Shown piece by piece: positions 25,921 through 34,766 of a stretch of DNA of 64,000 nt (its first letter is position 1; every line of letters starts with the position of its first letter). Position numbers and translations under genes: made by a program. This DNA is from Paenibacillus castaneae. GTDB lineage: Bacteria > Bacillota > Bacilli > Paenibacillales > Paenibacillaceae. The notes beneath the pieces were generated by a model. The model was not told the origin of the DNA. It did not search any database and saw only the letters and a program-made list of their open reading frames with translations. The DNA is taken from positions 4,818,094-4,882,093 of the forward strand of contig NZ_KZ614144.1 in the NCBI RefSeq assembly GCF_002884445.1, given 5' to 3'.

Positions 25921-26787
25921 TTATCCAATAAGCGTTATTAAACTCTTAAACTCTAACTCTTCGAACTTCGTTAGTACAACTTCTCGATTGTACGCCCAGC
26001 AGCAGTTATCGAGAGCTGCGGAGACAGGCACATCGCACCGAATAGTCGCCAAATCACGAGATAAATGGAGCATTTCAAGATCCGCTTCAATTTTCGCACG
26101 AATCGTTTTGGATACGGCCTCTAAATTAGCGAGCAAGCCTTCGATGGAGCCATGCTCCTGAATGAGTTTATGAGCGGTTTTCTCTCCGATTCCCTTCACA
26201 CCTGGGTAATTATCTGCTGTATCTCCCATAAGACCTTTAATATCTATAATTTGAATAGGTGTCAGCTGACGTTCCTCCATCAGGGTCTCAGGGGTGTATA
26301 CCATATAATTGCCAATCCCCTTCTTCATAATGGCTACCGATACACGATCATCGACAAGCTGCAGCATATCATGATCACCTGTCACTACAAAAATATGAGC
26401 CTGATCCTTTAGCGCCGCCGCTAAAGTTCCGATACAATCATCGGCTTCAAAACCAGCGATTCCGATATTCGGCACATCAAAGCTGGCAACAACCTCTTTC
26501 ACCAGATCAAACTGGGGTATCAAATCCTCTGGGGCGGAAGGCCGATTTGATTTGTAGCCATCGTATTGCTCCGTACGAAAAGTCGTACTTCCCATATCCC
26601 AGCAACAAACCACATGTGTAGGATTAAATGTGTTAATCGCATCCATGAAATAGCGCACAAAGCCGTGTACTGCATTTACGGGTACCCCTGCACTCGTTTT
26701 ACGGACGCTGCCGCCAAAGGATGTAGCGAAATACGCACGAAACAAAATAGCCATTCCATCTACCAAAAGCAAACGCTGTTCATTCAT
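25921..26787 (-). CDS. 5'-3' exonuclease (FEN/ExoR, YpcP-like)
   Basis: 288 residues, the length of free-standing 5'-3' exonucleases related to the N-terminal domain of DNA polymerase I. LLLVDGMAILFRAY, the FRTEQYDGYKSNRP block, GFEADDCIGTLA, VTGDHDMLQLV and the helix-hairpin-helix GVKGIGEKTAHKL are all in order. The acidic metal-binding residues are present. In B. subtilis such a protein helps remove RNA primers and flaps. GAGAGGATCC precedes the ATG. Confidence 0.92.
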   Translation of the reverse strand: MNEQRLLLVDGMAILFRAYFATSFGGSVRKTSAGVPVNAVHGFVRYFMDAINTFNPTHVVCCWDMGSTTFRTEQYDGYKSNRPSAPEDLIPQFDLVKEVVASFDVPNIGIAGFEADDCIGTLAAALKDQAHIFVVTGDHDMLQLVDDRVSVAIMKKGIGNYMVYTPETLMEERQLTPIQIIDIKGLMGDTADNYPGVKGIGEKTAHKLIQEHGSIEGLLANLEAVSKTIRAKIEADLEMLHLSRDLATIRCDVPVSAALDNCCWAYNREVVLTKFEELEFKSLITLIG

Positions 26788-26818
26788 AATGGATCCTCTC
26801 TTTCTTCATATCATATAT

Positions 26819-28024
26819 TTATTGTCCGCGAATGAAGCTTCCAATCCTTCTAGCTGCTTCTCTCAATCGTTCTTCACTTTCCACAAGCGCAATCCTGACA
26901 TAGCCTTCTCCCTCTGAACCGAACGCCTCGCCAGGGACGACGACAACTCCGGTGCGTCTGAGCATTTCCTGGGAAATTCGCCTTGAATTCCAAGGCTCGT
27001 CCATACTCCACTGCATAGGAGGCAGCTTTGCCCATATGAACATAGTTGCCTTCGGAGGTGCTACTATCCAGCCTTCAACAGCAAGCGCTGCAATAAATGT
27101 ATTTCTGCGCTGTTCGTACAGCTTGCCTGCTTTCGGAGCAGCGTTAGACGCCATCGCTTCCTGAAGCGCAATGATTCCTGCTTCTTGAATTGGATCAAAT
27201 ATACCATAATCAATATTGGCCTTCAATTCACGCAATGCGCCTACCGCAGTTTTATTCCCAACCATGAAGCCAATCCTACAGCCCGCCATATTAAAGCTTT
27301 TGGATAATGAATGGAATTCAACTGCCTGCTCAATCGCTCCTGGTATTTGGAGAATGCTCGGCGTCTCGCAGCCGTCAAAGGCTAATTCGGAATAGGCTAA
27401 ATCGTGAACAACTAATACACCATGCCTATGTGCCTTGTCCAAAAGCCGCTCAAAAAAAGCTAAATCAGCAATCGCTGAGATTGGATTATTCGGATAATTT
27501 AATAAAATGAACGTCGCTCTGTCCCAATCCGCATCTGATATGGCATCTAAGTCTGGCATATATCCATTTTCCTCACGCAATGGCATTAGTACGCTTTCGA
27601 CACCGGCTAACGCCAATGAAGCAGCATAAATGGGGTAACCTGGATTAGGCAGCAAAGCCATGTCACCCGGATCACAAAGGGCCATTGCTAAATGTGCCAG
27701 TCCGTCCTGAGAGCCAAATAACGTAACAATCTCATTGGCCGGATCGACCTCTACCTGAAAACGGTGCTTCATCCATTCTGCCGCATGCTGTCTGAAGGGC
27801 AAACCGCTCTTGGTAGCAGGGTAAGCATACATATCACTTCTAAGTGCCGCATCACTAAGCGCTTGCCGAACAGCAGCAGATGGCGCTTGATCGGGACTGC
27901 CGATTCCGAGGTCAATAATGTCCATTCCGCCCTCTGCGGCAGCCATTTTCCAAGCTGCAACTTCAGCAAATATCGAAGACCCTAGCTGCGACAATCTGTC
28001 TGCTCTCCACTTCATTCGTGACAT
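26819..28024 (-). CDS. PLP-dependent class I/II aminotransferase, LL-DAP aminotransferase-like
   Basis: 401 residues from the ATG at 28024 (AAAGGGTGAT about seven bases before; an in-frame codon at 28054 would overlap the upstream gene). IIDLGIGSPDQAPS, the LNYPNNPISA block, VVHDLAYSELAFDG and the Schiff-base Lys in HSLSKSFNMAGCRIG define a fold-type I aminotransferase. The overall pattern is like DapL/YugH-type enzymes. The exact amino acid substrate cannot be told. It follows the ArsC-family gene by 8 bases. Confidence 0.88.
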   Translation of the reverse strand: MSRMKWRADRLSQLGSSIFAEVAAWKMAAAEGGMDIIDLGIGSPDQAPSAAVRQALSDAALRSDMYAYPATKSGLPFRQHAAEWMKHRFQVEVDPANEIVTLFGSQDGLAHLAMALCDPGDMALLPNPGYPIYAASLALAGVESVLMPLREENGYMPDLDAISDADWDRATFILLNYPNNPISAIADLAFFERLLDKAHRHGVLVVHDLAYSELAFDGCETPSILQIPGAIEQAVEFHSLSKSFNMAGCRIGFMVGNKTAVGALRELKANIDYGIFDPIQEAGIIALQEAMASNAAPKAGKLYEQRRNTFIAALAVEGWIVAPPKATMFIWAKLPPMQWSMDEPWNSRRISQEMLRRTGVVVVPGEAFGSEGEGYVRIALVESEERLREAARRIGSFIRGQ

Positions 28025-28032
28025 AAGCCCAA

Positions 28033-28413
28033 TCACCCTTTTCCGTTGTTCCAAACTTGTTCATACTGCTCTTCCTTATAGCCCACAGTTACCTTTTGGC
28101 CATCTGTTACGATTGGCCGTTTGATGAGCATTCCATTCGAAGCAAGCAGCGCATACTTCTCATCCTCTGACATCGAAGCAAGCTTGTCCTTCAAACCAAG
28201 CTCTCTGTAAACATCGCCAGATGTATTAAAAAACTTCTTTAGCTCCAATCCGCTGTTGGCGACAATTTCCTTCAGCTCGGCAGCTGTTGGCGTTTGTTCG
28301 ACGATATGGCGACTGTGGACCTCATTGCCCTTACTCTCCAATGATTTCACAGCTGATCTGCATGTGCTGCATTTGGGATATTGAATAATCGTTAATGAGT
28401 TTGGTTTGGTCAT
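28033..28413 (-). CDS. ArsC/Spx-family protein, YusI-like
   Basis: 126 residues. The redox motif is KCSTCRSA (CxxC near residues 16-19), and the C-terminal IKRPIVTDG is shared by the ArsC/Spx/MgsR family. The thioredoxin-like fold can act as a reductase or as an RNA-polymerase-binding regulator. The sequence KRPIVTDG with no obvious Spx switch region favours a YusI-like or generic arsenate-reductase-family protein. The next gene downstream is an aminotransferase; the functional link is unclear. Confidence 0.85.
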   Translation of the reverse strand: MTKPNSLTIIQYPKCSTCRSAVKSLESKGNEVHSRHIVEQTPTAAELKEIVANSGLELKKFFNTSGDVYRELGLKDKLASMSEDEKYALLASNGMLIKRPIVTDGQKVTVGYKEEQYEQVWNNGKG

Positions 28414-28462
28414 AGGTGTAGTACCTCCATGTTCAATGCGTTATAGCTTAATAATAATACAG

Positions 28463-29434
28463 CTAAACACCTTTTTGTTCGGAAAGAATTTGCTCTAGCA
28501 AAACGAGCTCAGGAGGAAGCGATGCACGCCATTCCATCCACTGCTTCGTCATCGGGTGTGTGAAGCCCAGAATCTCCGCATGAAGGGCTTGTCGTCCGAC
28601 TGCCGTCTCCCACTCTTCTACTGCTCCTTGCTTTGGTCCGTACATTTTATCCCCGATCAAGGGACAGCCCAAATGCTGCATATGAACGCGAATTTGATGG
28701 GTTCGTCCTGTTTCCAGTTTTAATTGAACGGCAAAAGCCGCTGCTCCTTCGCTATCTGAACCAAACTGCCTCGCTGTCTCATAATGCGTAACTGATGGAT
28801 ACCCCTCGGGAGTCACGATGCGAATATGAGGCTCCTCTGGATTACGATCGATAGGCGCATCAACCGTTCCCTTCTCTGGAACAGGACTGTTATACACATA
28901 AGCACGGTATAGCTTCAAAATACCGTTTTTCTGCATTTGCTCCGACAACTGTTGATGCACGTAGGACGTTTTAGCAATGGCAACAAGACCCGAGGTATCC
29001 TCGTCAAGCCGGTGAACGGGCCGGAATCTGACTCTCTCGCCCCTCTGCTGCCAATGATAGACGACACCGTTTGCCATCGTTCCCGTATAATGTCCGTGAG
29101 TTGGATGTACAATCATACCAGCCGGTTTATTGACAATAAGTAAACTCTCATCCTCAAATACGATTTGAATGGGAATAGCTTGAGGCAAAATATCTTCAGA
29201 AACTTCCCGCTCCATGCGAACACGGATCACATCGCCTGCAACAACAGTTGCTGTTGTGTACGCTCGCACTTCATTTACAGTTAGTCCATGCTCCGTCTGC
29301 TTGACCTGAGACAGCAGCTTGCGCGATACGCCTAGCTGTCTCTCAAGTACAGTTCGTACCGTCTTGCCATGCTCCGCTTCGCTAACGATTGCGATTAACG
29401 GCTTATAATAGTGATGATCCAGTTGTTCTATCAT
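28463..29434 (-). CDS. RluA-family pseudouridine synthase, RluD-like
   Basis: 323 residues. An S4-like N-terminal region is followed by the catalytic block RPVHRLDEDTSGLVAIAK, in which the Asp of HRLDxxTSG is the nucleophile of the family. VNKPAGMIVHPTHGH and LETGRTHQIRVHM, with LIGDKMYG, complete the pattern. It isomerises uridines in rRNA or tRNA. The start overlaps the stop of the adenosyltransferase gene (ATGA). Confidence 0.92.
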   Translation of the reverse strand: MIEQLDHHYYKPLIAIVSEAEHGKTVRTVLERQLGVSRKLLSQVKQTEHGLTVNEVRAYTTATVVAGDVIRVRMEREVSEDILPQAIPIQIVFEDESLLIVNKPAGMIVHPTHGHYTGTMANGVVYHWQQRGERVRFRPVHRLDEDTSGLVAIAKTSYVHQQLSEQMQKNGILKLYRAYVYNSPVPEKGTVDAPIDRNPEEPHIRIVTPEGYPSVTHYETARQFGSDSEGAAAFAVQLKLETGRTHQIRVHMQHLGCPLIGDKMYGPKQGAVEEWETAVGRQALHAEILGFTHPMTKQWMEWRASLPPELVLLEQILSEQKGV

Positions 29435-30003
29435 TTTTTGGGTTTCCCAAACACATTTGCACTCCGAACATATTCGACATCCGGAACGCCAAGCTTCGCA
29501 TTTGCAACTCTTGCAGCAGCAAAGAAAAAGTCAGACAGACGGTTCAAATAGGCCTGCACTTCGGGATTGGCTGAATGTTCAGCGGAGAGCGTAACAACCC
29601 TGCGCTCTGCACGGCGGCAGACTGTTCTGCACACATGCAGTAATGCAGACAGAGAGCTTCCGCCCGGCAAAATAAATCTTGTAAGCTCAGGCGCTTCCGC
29701 AATGTATTGGTCGATCAAGCCCTCTAACCGAATAGCAGGCTCCGCACTTATTTTCAAAGGAGCGCCTTCCTGCGCATAAGCAAGATCGGAACCGCAATCA
29801 AACAGCTCCTGTTGAATATCAACTAGCAGACCCTCCATCTCGGCAAGCTGCTCGTATTTAGCTGCTTCTGCTGCAGCTTGGCCAACGAAGCAATTAAGCT
29901 CATCAATTGTGCCATAAGCCTCTACTCGACTGTCATCCTTGCGGACACGCCCTCCTATTAACGATGTCTGGCCTTTATCACCCGTTTTCGTATATAGCTT
30001 CAT
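29431..30003 (-). CDS. Cob(I)alamin adenosyltransferase, PduO type
   Basis: 190 residues from the ATG at 30003 (GAGGGG nine bases upstream; the frame is open to 30042). KLYTKTGDKGQTSL at the N-terminus is the ATP-binding signature of PduO-type enzymes. FILPGGSSLSALLHVCRTVCRRAER holds the conserved Arg residues. It moves the 5'-deoxyadenosyl group from ATP to cob(I)alamin. No B12-dependent enzyme or cobalamin riboswitch lies beside it. Confidence 0.93.
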   Translation of the reverse strand: MKLYTKTGDKGQTSLIGGRVRKDDSRVEAYGTIDELNCFVGQAAAEAAKYEQLAEMEGLLVDIQQELFDCGSDLAYAQEGAPLKISAEPAIRLEGLIDQYIAEAPELTRFILPGGSSLSALLHVCRTVCRRAERRVVTLSAEHSANPEVQAYLNRLSDFFFAAARVANAKLGVPDVEYVRSANVFGKPKK

Positions 30004-30047
30004 ACTATTTAGCCCCTCTTTCCGCCTATTTGGTTTATTCATGCAAA

Positions 30048-30077
30048 CAGCAGGCCGGATACGCTCCTGACCTGCTG
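30048..30077 (-). terminator. Probable terminator after the AlaT-like gene
   Basis: CAGCAGG (30048-30054) pairs with CCTGCTG (30071-30077). On the minus strand it is followed by TTTGC, a weak U-run. It lies between the aminotransferase stop and the adenosyltransferase gene. Confidence 0.45.
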
Positions 30078-30104
30078 CTCTTAAGGTGAAGTAAGGATTA
30101 GATT

Positions 30105-31325
30105 CTAACCCTCTGTTTTTAATTTATGGACGAAATTCCCAATACGGTCCATAGCTTCAATTAGATTCGTAACCGATGTGGCATAAGAACAGCGAAGATG
30201 TCCTTCTCCCCCTAGACCGAATACATCACCAGGCACGGCAGCGACATTCGCTTCTTCCAGCAATCGCTGCGCAAACTGCTCGCTCGTTAATCCTGTTGAA
30301 TCAATAGATGGGAATGCATAGAACGCGCCTTGAGGCTCATGGCAATCAAGTCCAATATCTCGGAACCCCTTCACTACAAGACGACGTCGCTGATTGTAAG
30401 CCTCAACCATCCGGTTCTTCTCTTCGAGACCGTGCTGAAGTGCTTCAAGCGCTGCATATTGTCCCATTATCGGTGCGCACATAACCGTGAATTGATGTAT
30501 TTTGAGCATGGCAGCAATAATATCTGGATGTCCGCAGGCATAGCCCATTCGCCAGCCGGTCATCGCGAACGCCTTGGAAAATCCGCTGACGAGAATTGTA
30601 CGATCCTTCATGCCAGGCATTGCAGCAAAGCTAACATGCTTGGAATCATAAGTAAGCTCAGCATATATTTCATCAGAAATAACGATTAGATCATTTTCTT
30701 CAACAATCTTAGCAATAGGCAGCCAATCCTCATAATCCATGGACGCGCCGGTTGGATTGCTTGGATAGGATAGAACAAGTATTTTGGAACGAGGCGTAAT
30801 TACCGCTTGAAGCGACTCCGCCTTCAGTTTGAAATGATCCTTAGCATATGTCTCAATGCCTACTGGTTTTCCGCCAGTAAGCGCCGTAATTGGAGAATAG
30901 GAAATATAGCATGGCTCTGGAATCAGTATCTCATCTCCCGGTGTAATTAACGCCCGAAGCGCAAGATCGATCGCTTCACTGCCGCCCACCGTTACCAAAA
31001 TTTCATCTGCAGGATTATAAGCTACTGCAAATTCATTGTCTAAATATTGACAGATCGCCTCACGAAGCTCAGGCATTCCCGCATTGGATGTGTATTGTGT
31101 TTTCCCCGTCTCTAGTGCATACACCGCAGCTTCCCTTACATGCCATGGAGTAACAAAGTCGGGCTCGCCTACGCCAAGAGTAATGACATCCTTGCGCGTG
31201 CTGACCAAATCAAAAAACCGACGGATACCCGACGGTTTAATGCCTCGAACGAGCGGGGATAAGTAATTGGCCATCGATTGCTGCTGCATAGGTGTGGAGT
31301 GTTTTTTTTCTTCATCTTTAATCAT
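30105..31325 (-). CDS. Aminotransferase, AlaT/YugH-like
   Basis: 406 residues from the ATG at 31325, six bases after AAAGGGTG. ITLGVGEPDFVTPWHV, LSYPSNPTGASM, VISDEIYAEL and the Schiff-base segment SGFSKAFAMTGWRMGYA are those of aspartate/alanine aminotransferases of fold type I. It lies directly downstream of an Lrp/AsnC regulator, the arrangement of yugG-yugH (alaR-alaT) in B. subtilis, where the enzyme is an alanine transaminase. That substrate is inferred from gene order. Confidence 0.9.
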   Translation of the reverse strand: MIKDEEKKHSTPMQQQSMANYLSPLVRGIKPSGIRRFFDLVSTRKDVITLGVGEPDFVTPWHVREAAVYALETGKTQYTSNAGMPELREAICQYLDNEFAVAYNPADEILVTVGGSEAIDLALRALITPGDEILIPEPCYISYSPITALTGGKPVGIETYAKDHFKLKAESLQAVITPRSKILVLSYPSNPTGASMDYEDWLPIAKIVEENDLIVISDEIYAELTYDSKHVSFAAMPGMKDRTILVSGFSKAFAMTGWRMGYACGHPDIIAAMLKIHQFTVMCAPIMGQYAALEALQHGLEEKNRMVEAYNQRRRLVVKGFRDIGLDCHEPQGAFYAFPSIDSTGLTSEQFAQRLLEEANVAAVPGDVFGLGGEGHLRCSYATSVTNLIEAMDRIGNFVHKLKTEG

Positions 31326-31341
31326 TGCCATCACCCTTTTT

Positions 31342-31833
31342 TCACGGCGAAACCATCAAGCGATGGTCACCTTCATGCTCCTCGAAGATAATGCCGTCTT
31401 GTTTGTATTTTTTAAGAATAAAAAATGTTTTGGTCGATAAAACTGCATCGATTGGCGATAATTTATTAGAAACAAAAGAGGCGACCTCTTTTAAGTTTTT
31501 ACCTTCAACTTCAACACATAAATCATAGGCACCAGACATCAAATAAACGGATTTCACTTCCGGATACAAATAAATACGCTCTGCAATCCCTTCAAATCCG
31601 CGACCGCGTTCAGGCGTAATTTGAACCTCAATAAGTGCTGTTACCTTCTGGTCATCGATCTTGCTCCAGTTCACGACTGTCGCATACTTCACAATGACGT
31701 GGTCTTGCTCTAGCTCAGCAATCGTTTGCTTCACTTCTTCTGTTGAAACAGCAAGCATGGTTGCAATTAATTCAGCATCCCGTCGCGCATCCTCCTTCAG
31801 CAGATCTAACACTTTTAACTGTAATTCGTTCAT
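31342..31833 (-). CDS. Lrp/AsnC-family regulator, AlaR/YugG-like
   Basis: 163 residues. An N-terminal helix-turn-helix (residues about 1-50, LKVLDLLKEDARRDAELIA) precedes the RAM effector-binding domain with YLMSGAYDLCVEVEG. The downstream gene, after 16 bases, is an AlaT-like aminotransferase. The pair matches alaR-alaT, so control of alanine synthesis by an amino acid signal is likely. Confidence 0.9.
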   Translation of the reverse strand: MNELQLKVLDLLKEDARRDAELIATMLAVSTEEVKQTIAELEQDHVIVKYATVVNWSKIDDQKVTALIEVQITPERGRGFEGIAERIYLYPEVKSVYLMSGAYDLCVEVEGKNLKEVASFVSNKLSPIDAVLSTKTFFILKKYKQDGIIFEEHEGDHRLMVSP

Positions 31834-32010
31834 TGTATAACTCCTTCCAGTGCGCGTGCGATTATAAAGAATATTTTACAACGAATTCGAGATTCCTGCA
31901 AACACCATATCATCGGCTGACGCCTTAATCAAACGGCATTCTTACGCACTTTGATCATAAAAAATAGTCTATTTGAAAGGAATGATTGCACATGCGCTTA
32001 CAAAATAAAG

Positions 32011-32030
32011 AAAGACCCCGAAGGGTCTTT
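32011..32030 (-). terminator. Terminator of the CotF-like genes
   Basis: AAAGACCC (32011-32018) pairs with GGGTCTTT (32023-32030), loop CGAA. It overlaps the CotF-like stop codon and on the minus strand is followed by CTTTATTTTG. Confidence 0.75.
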
Positions 32031-32439
32031 ACATGTAATGCGGTTGATTTCCTTGATGCTGATTGAAAGCATGCTGTCCGTTTGGCGTATACATCGATTG
32101 GTTCTGCTGCTGCCCAAGCTTTTGCTGTAAAAACTGCTGGGTTTTTTGCTGAGTTTGCTGATATGACTTAGCTTGCTTGTCCAAATCCTGACGCAGTGCA
32201 GGAGAAGAGGTATTATACATATTTTGCTGTTTCATGGCTTCAAAGAGCTGGCCTTGAAGCGTCAATGTGCTGTTCATTAATTTCGTAAACATTTGCCGAA
32301 TATCGGGGCAGGTCGATTCTGTAGCTGCCGTTGCATATTCGCGAACATTTCTTTTCAGATCGGCAAGCACTGTGCTTACCAAATCTTCCTCTGTTAAAAT
32401 GGGCTGGTGCTGCTGATTCTGTTGTTGCTGCTGATACAT
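32029..32439 (-). CDS. CotF-family spore coat protein
   Basis: 136 residues, Gln-rich. The central part (LTEEDLVSTVLADLKRNVREY, then TESTCPDIRQMFTKLMN and LFEAMKQQNMY) is the four-helix ferritin-like pattern of CotF-family spore coat proteins. The N- and C-termini are runs of Gln, Asn and His. It shares a transcript with the shorter CotF-like gene upstream. Expression in the mother cell late in sporulation is expected from the family; no sigma-K promoter could be fixed. Confidence 0.85.
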   Translation of the reverse strand: MYQQQQQNQQHQPILTEEDLVSTVLADLKRNVREYATAATESTCPDIRQMFTKLMNSTLTLQGQLFEAMKQQNMYNTSSPALRQDLDKQAKSYQQTQQKTQQFLQQKLGQQQNQSMYTPNGQHAFNQHQGNQPHYM

Positions 32440-32491
32440 AGTTGATGCCTCCTAGTCATTGGTGTAATAAATGTCCGATTTCAAGCTGCAT

Positions 32492-32713
32492 TTATTGCGG
32501 CTGAGTAGGCGCAATTTGCTGATGGTGTTGTAAGGCATGTAATAAAGAATCATAATGATGTTGATGCGTCTGCAGCATCTGTGTACATAAATTCCGAAGT
32601 GAAGGTGTTGTGCCCTCCAACGCTACAACTGCACATTGCTTGATTTGTAAATCCTCGTTAGACATGCAGTCTACAACATACTCCAGTTCTTTTGCCGTCA
32701 TTGGCTGTATCAT
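32492..32713 (-). CDS. Small CotF-like spore coat protein
   Basis: 73 residues with a Met-rich start (MIQPMTAKELEYVVDCMSNE) and the helical segment PSLRNLCTQMLQTHQHHYDSL, which resembles the second half of the CotF fold. The C-terminus is His/Gln-rich. It lies 52 bases upstream of the CotF-like gene. A strong GGAGG precedes the ATG. Confidence 0.72.
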   Translation of the reverse strand: MIQPMTAKELEYVVDCMSNEDLQIKQCAVVALEGTTPSLRNLCTQMLQTHQHHYDSLLHALQHHQQIAPTQPQ

Positions 32714-32730
32714 TTGTTGGTCCTCCTTAA

Positions 32731-32799
32731 AAGTTTTTGTGAAGCAAAAACTTGCTTCGTAAGCATGAACCTAAGTTTTGTGAAGCAAAAACTTGCTTC
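32731..32799. repeat. Duplicated hairpin element in the coat-gene leader
   Basis: A 27-28 bp sequence occurs twice as direct repeats, at 32731-32758 and 32773-32799. Each copy can form two exclusive stems: GTTTTTG with CAAAAAC, or GAAGCAA with TTGCTTC, sharing the middle bases. It lies in the leader of the small CotF-like gene on the minus strand. Confidence 0.75.
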
Positions 32800-32874
32800 A
32801 TTTACTATCCATTATTCGTACCAAATGTATTATGACCCCATTTCCTTTATTTATGTGCTTGCTTCTTCTTAACA

Positions 32875-32922
32875 AAAAAAAGACTGCCTCTAAGCTTCAT
32901 TCAGCTAAGAGAACAGCCTAAT
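32875..32922 (-). terminator. Terminator of the coat-type beta protein gene
   Basis: On the minus strand an imperfect stem (AGGCTG/CAGTCT ends, AGCT/AGCT core) lies just after the stop at 32925 and is followed by a run of T residues (plus-strand A run at 32872-32881). Confidence 0.75.
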
Positions 32923-32924
32923 TG

Positions 32925-33590
32925 TTAAGGAATATGAACCGTCTTCACATGATCAAAGTGCAAAAAAACAGCGTCTCCGCTTGCGGAGGAGAGCTCGATT
33001 ATACTTTGGTTGACGTTTTTTAAAACGCCAATTTTATTGGAATTCCCACCCAAGTCAAGTACAACAAATTCACCGACTAGCTTCCGCAGCTGTTGATCGA
33101 ATGTTCTCGCGAGCGTCAATGGTGAAGGCTTAAGAGGAAACTGCTCTGGCGTTAACGTATAAGGCGTTACATTCGGATTGTAAGGAATCAAGTATTTCAA
33201 ATGATGGAGAGAAATGATAACCGTATGATAGACGGGGGAATAAAAAACAAAAAAATCGTTCATAACAGTAGTCAAATAACCATGAATAGACTGATTCCCA
33301 GTAATATATATTTCAGAAAACATGCCTTTTGCGTTCATTAATATTTTCCTATATGAAATAGGCTCATTATAAGGTTCAAATGGCATTTCTGGTACGACAT
33401 AGCTTTCTTCTTCTTGTTCAGAAATACGAAGCTGCTGAATATGAATCAGCGGAATATACAAAAATTGTGTTCCATTGTGCAGCACTAAAATATCTTGACC
33501 AAACTCGATCAATTTCCCTCGTACTGGAGCTGCTTTTCCTGAGATCTCCAACTCAACCTGCTGATCCAGCAGTTGATGATGATTTTTCAT
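32925..33590 (-). CDS. Coat-associated beta-rich protein (DUF2642/CotB-like repeats)
   Basis: 221 residues. No enzyme motif is seen. The C-terminal part (LRKLVGEFVVLDLGG, then GVLKNVNQSIIEL and HFDHVKTVHIP) has the same build as the two repeats of the next protein: a short Lsm/SH3-like beta unit that ends in H(I/V)K(S/T)(I/V). The N-terminal part (VELEISGKAAPVRGKLIEFGQDILVL) looks like another such unit. It is probably a spore coat or coat-assembly protein because it lies between CotF-like and CotB-like genes. Confidence 0.65.
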   Translation of the reverse strand: MKNHHQLLDQQVELEISGKAAPVRGKLIEFGQDILVLHNGTQFLYIPLIHIQQLRISEQEEESYVVPEMPFEPYNEPISYRKILMNAKGMFSEIYITGNQSIHGYLTTVMNDFFVFYSPVYHTVIISLHHLKYLIPYNPNVTPYTLTPEQFPLKPSPLTLARTFDQQLRKLVGEFVVLDLGGNSNKIGVLKNVNQSIIELSSASGDAVFLHFDHVKTVHIP

Positions 33591-33662
33591 GCAATCAACC
33601 TCCCTTCATCCGTTTAGTTCATGAAACCGAGCGATGGTCCTAGACCATCGCCCGGTAAGCAA

Positions 33663-34478
33663 TTAGCCTTTTGTAACGGAACGGCGAGTTGGTATAACAG
33701 AACTAAATGCAGATGCTTCGGCACGTTTTCTGCTATTGCTGCGATTGCCCCCAGAGCGGTTGCCATTAGTTTTGTTGTTATTTTTGTTCTTGTTGCCACT
33801 CTTGTTATTATTACTATTGTTGTTGCTATTGCTTTTGTTGTTGTTGTTGCTGTTGTTGTTGTTGCTGTTGCTGTTTTTATTTTTGTTGCCGCCAGATTGG
33901 TTGCGATTCACTTCTTTGATTGTTTTGATGTGGAATATTTGAATTTGTATAGCTTCATTACCTGAGACAAGCAGAATGGAATTTCTTCTCACTTCTGCAA
34001 TGAAGCCTTCAACCTTCTCCGGACCTCCTGAATTGAGTTTCACGAATTTTTGATTTAAAGCACGAATGACTCCATCAAAGTCGCTAGCATTGATATAATT
34101 CTGATCGCGGCGACTGCCTAAACTATTGCTGCTTTTATTGTTTCCACTCTTATTATTGCTGCTGCTTTTATTATTGTTTCCGCTTTTGTTGCTATTATTT
34201 CCCCCAATCTCGGTAATGCTTTTTACGTGACTAGTCGCGATATAGATTATGCCTTCCATCGTGCTTAATACGAGATAGTCGCTTTTTACAGCAAGCAGCT
34301 TACCTTGAAGCATATCAGGCCCACCACGGTTAATTTTCACAAATTTACCTACTAAGCTTCGAAGATAGCTTTGGTCATTTTGGCTATTATTGCTCTTATT
34401 CTCGTTATTGCTTCTGCTGTAATGGTTGTAATTCGCGTTTTGAGCAGCATAATAACGGTCATCAAAAAGATAACTCAT
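33663..34478 (-). CDS. CotB-like spore coat protein with Asn/Ser/Lys-rich linkers
   Basis: 271 residues. Two copies of a beta unit (residues about 41-88, LVGKFVKINRGGPDMLQGK; and about 141-190, LNQKFVKLNSGGPEKVEGF) are separated and followed by low-complexity tracts of Asn, Ser, Lys and Gly, the last about 60 residues long. This resembles B. subtilis CotB, whose Ser/Lys-rich tail is phosphorylated by CotH. A CotH-type kinase is encoded 0.8 kb away. The Asn-rich tract is encoded by AAC/AAT triplet runs (33770-33890) that are prone to length change. Confidence 0.78.
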   Translation of the reverse strand: MSYLFDDRYYAAQNANYNHYSRSNNENKSNNSQNDQSYLRSLVGKFVKINRGGPDMLQGKLLAVKSDYLVLSTMEGIIYIATSHVKSITEIGGNNSNKSGNNNKSSSNNKSGNNKSSNSLGSRRDQNYINASDFDGVIRALNQKFVKLNSGGPEKVEGFIAEVRRNSILLVSGNEAIQIQIFHIKTIKEVNRNQSGGNKNKNSNSNNNNSNNNNKSNSNNNSNNNKSGNKNKNNNKTNGNRSGGNRSNSRKRAEASAFSSVIPTRRSVTKG

Positions 34479-34766
34479 AAATAAATCCCTCCAATAATTT
34501 CATAATTACTAGATTTCAAACGTGTTCCCTCAGCCGACTACTTGACCCTGTCACCAACTTATCCAATCTCGTTTCGTATGCATCCCTCCAGTACTCGTTT
34601 CACCTTCATCTATCATGGGAGACGATATGTAATATATTTATATGTATCTCTCATAATAGAGGTACTAGATTACTATCTATTTATTAATGTTTCAGCATTT
34701 ACCCCCGTTACAAATATTAGTTTGAGCACATATGTTGAAGTATGATCATATAAGGAGGAAATAAAA

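Noticed and set aside
29431..30104. Cobalamin riboswitch before the adenosyltransferase gene
   Set aside because: The upstream gap is under 110 bases and lacks the B12-box; only a terminator-like stem is present.
33736..33942. Leu-rich open frame on the plus strand
   Set aside because: It is the shadow of the AAC/AAT triplet runs of the CotB-like gene on the other strand.
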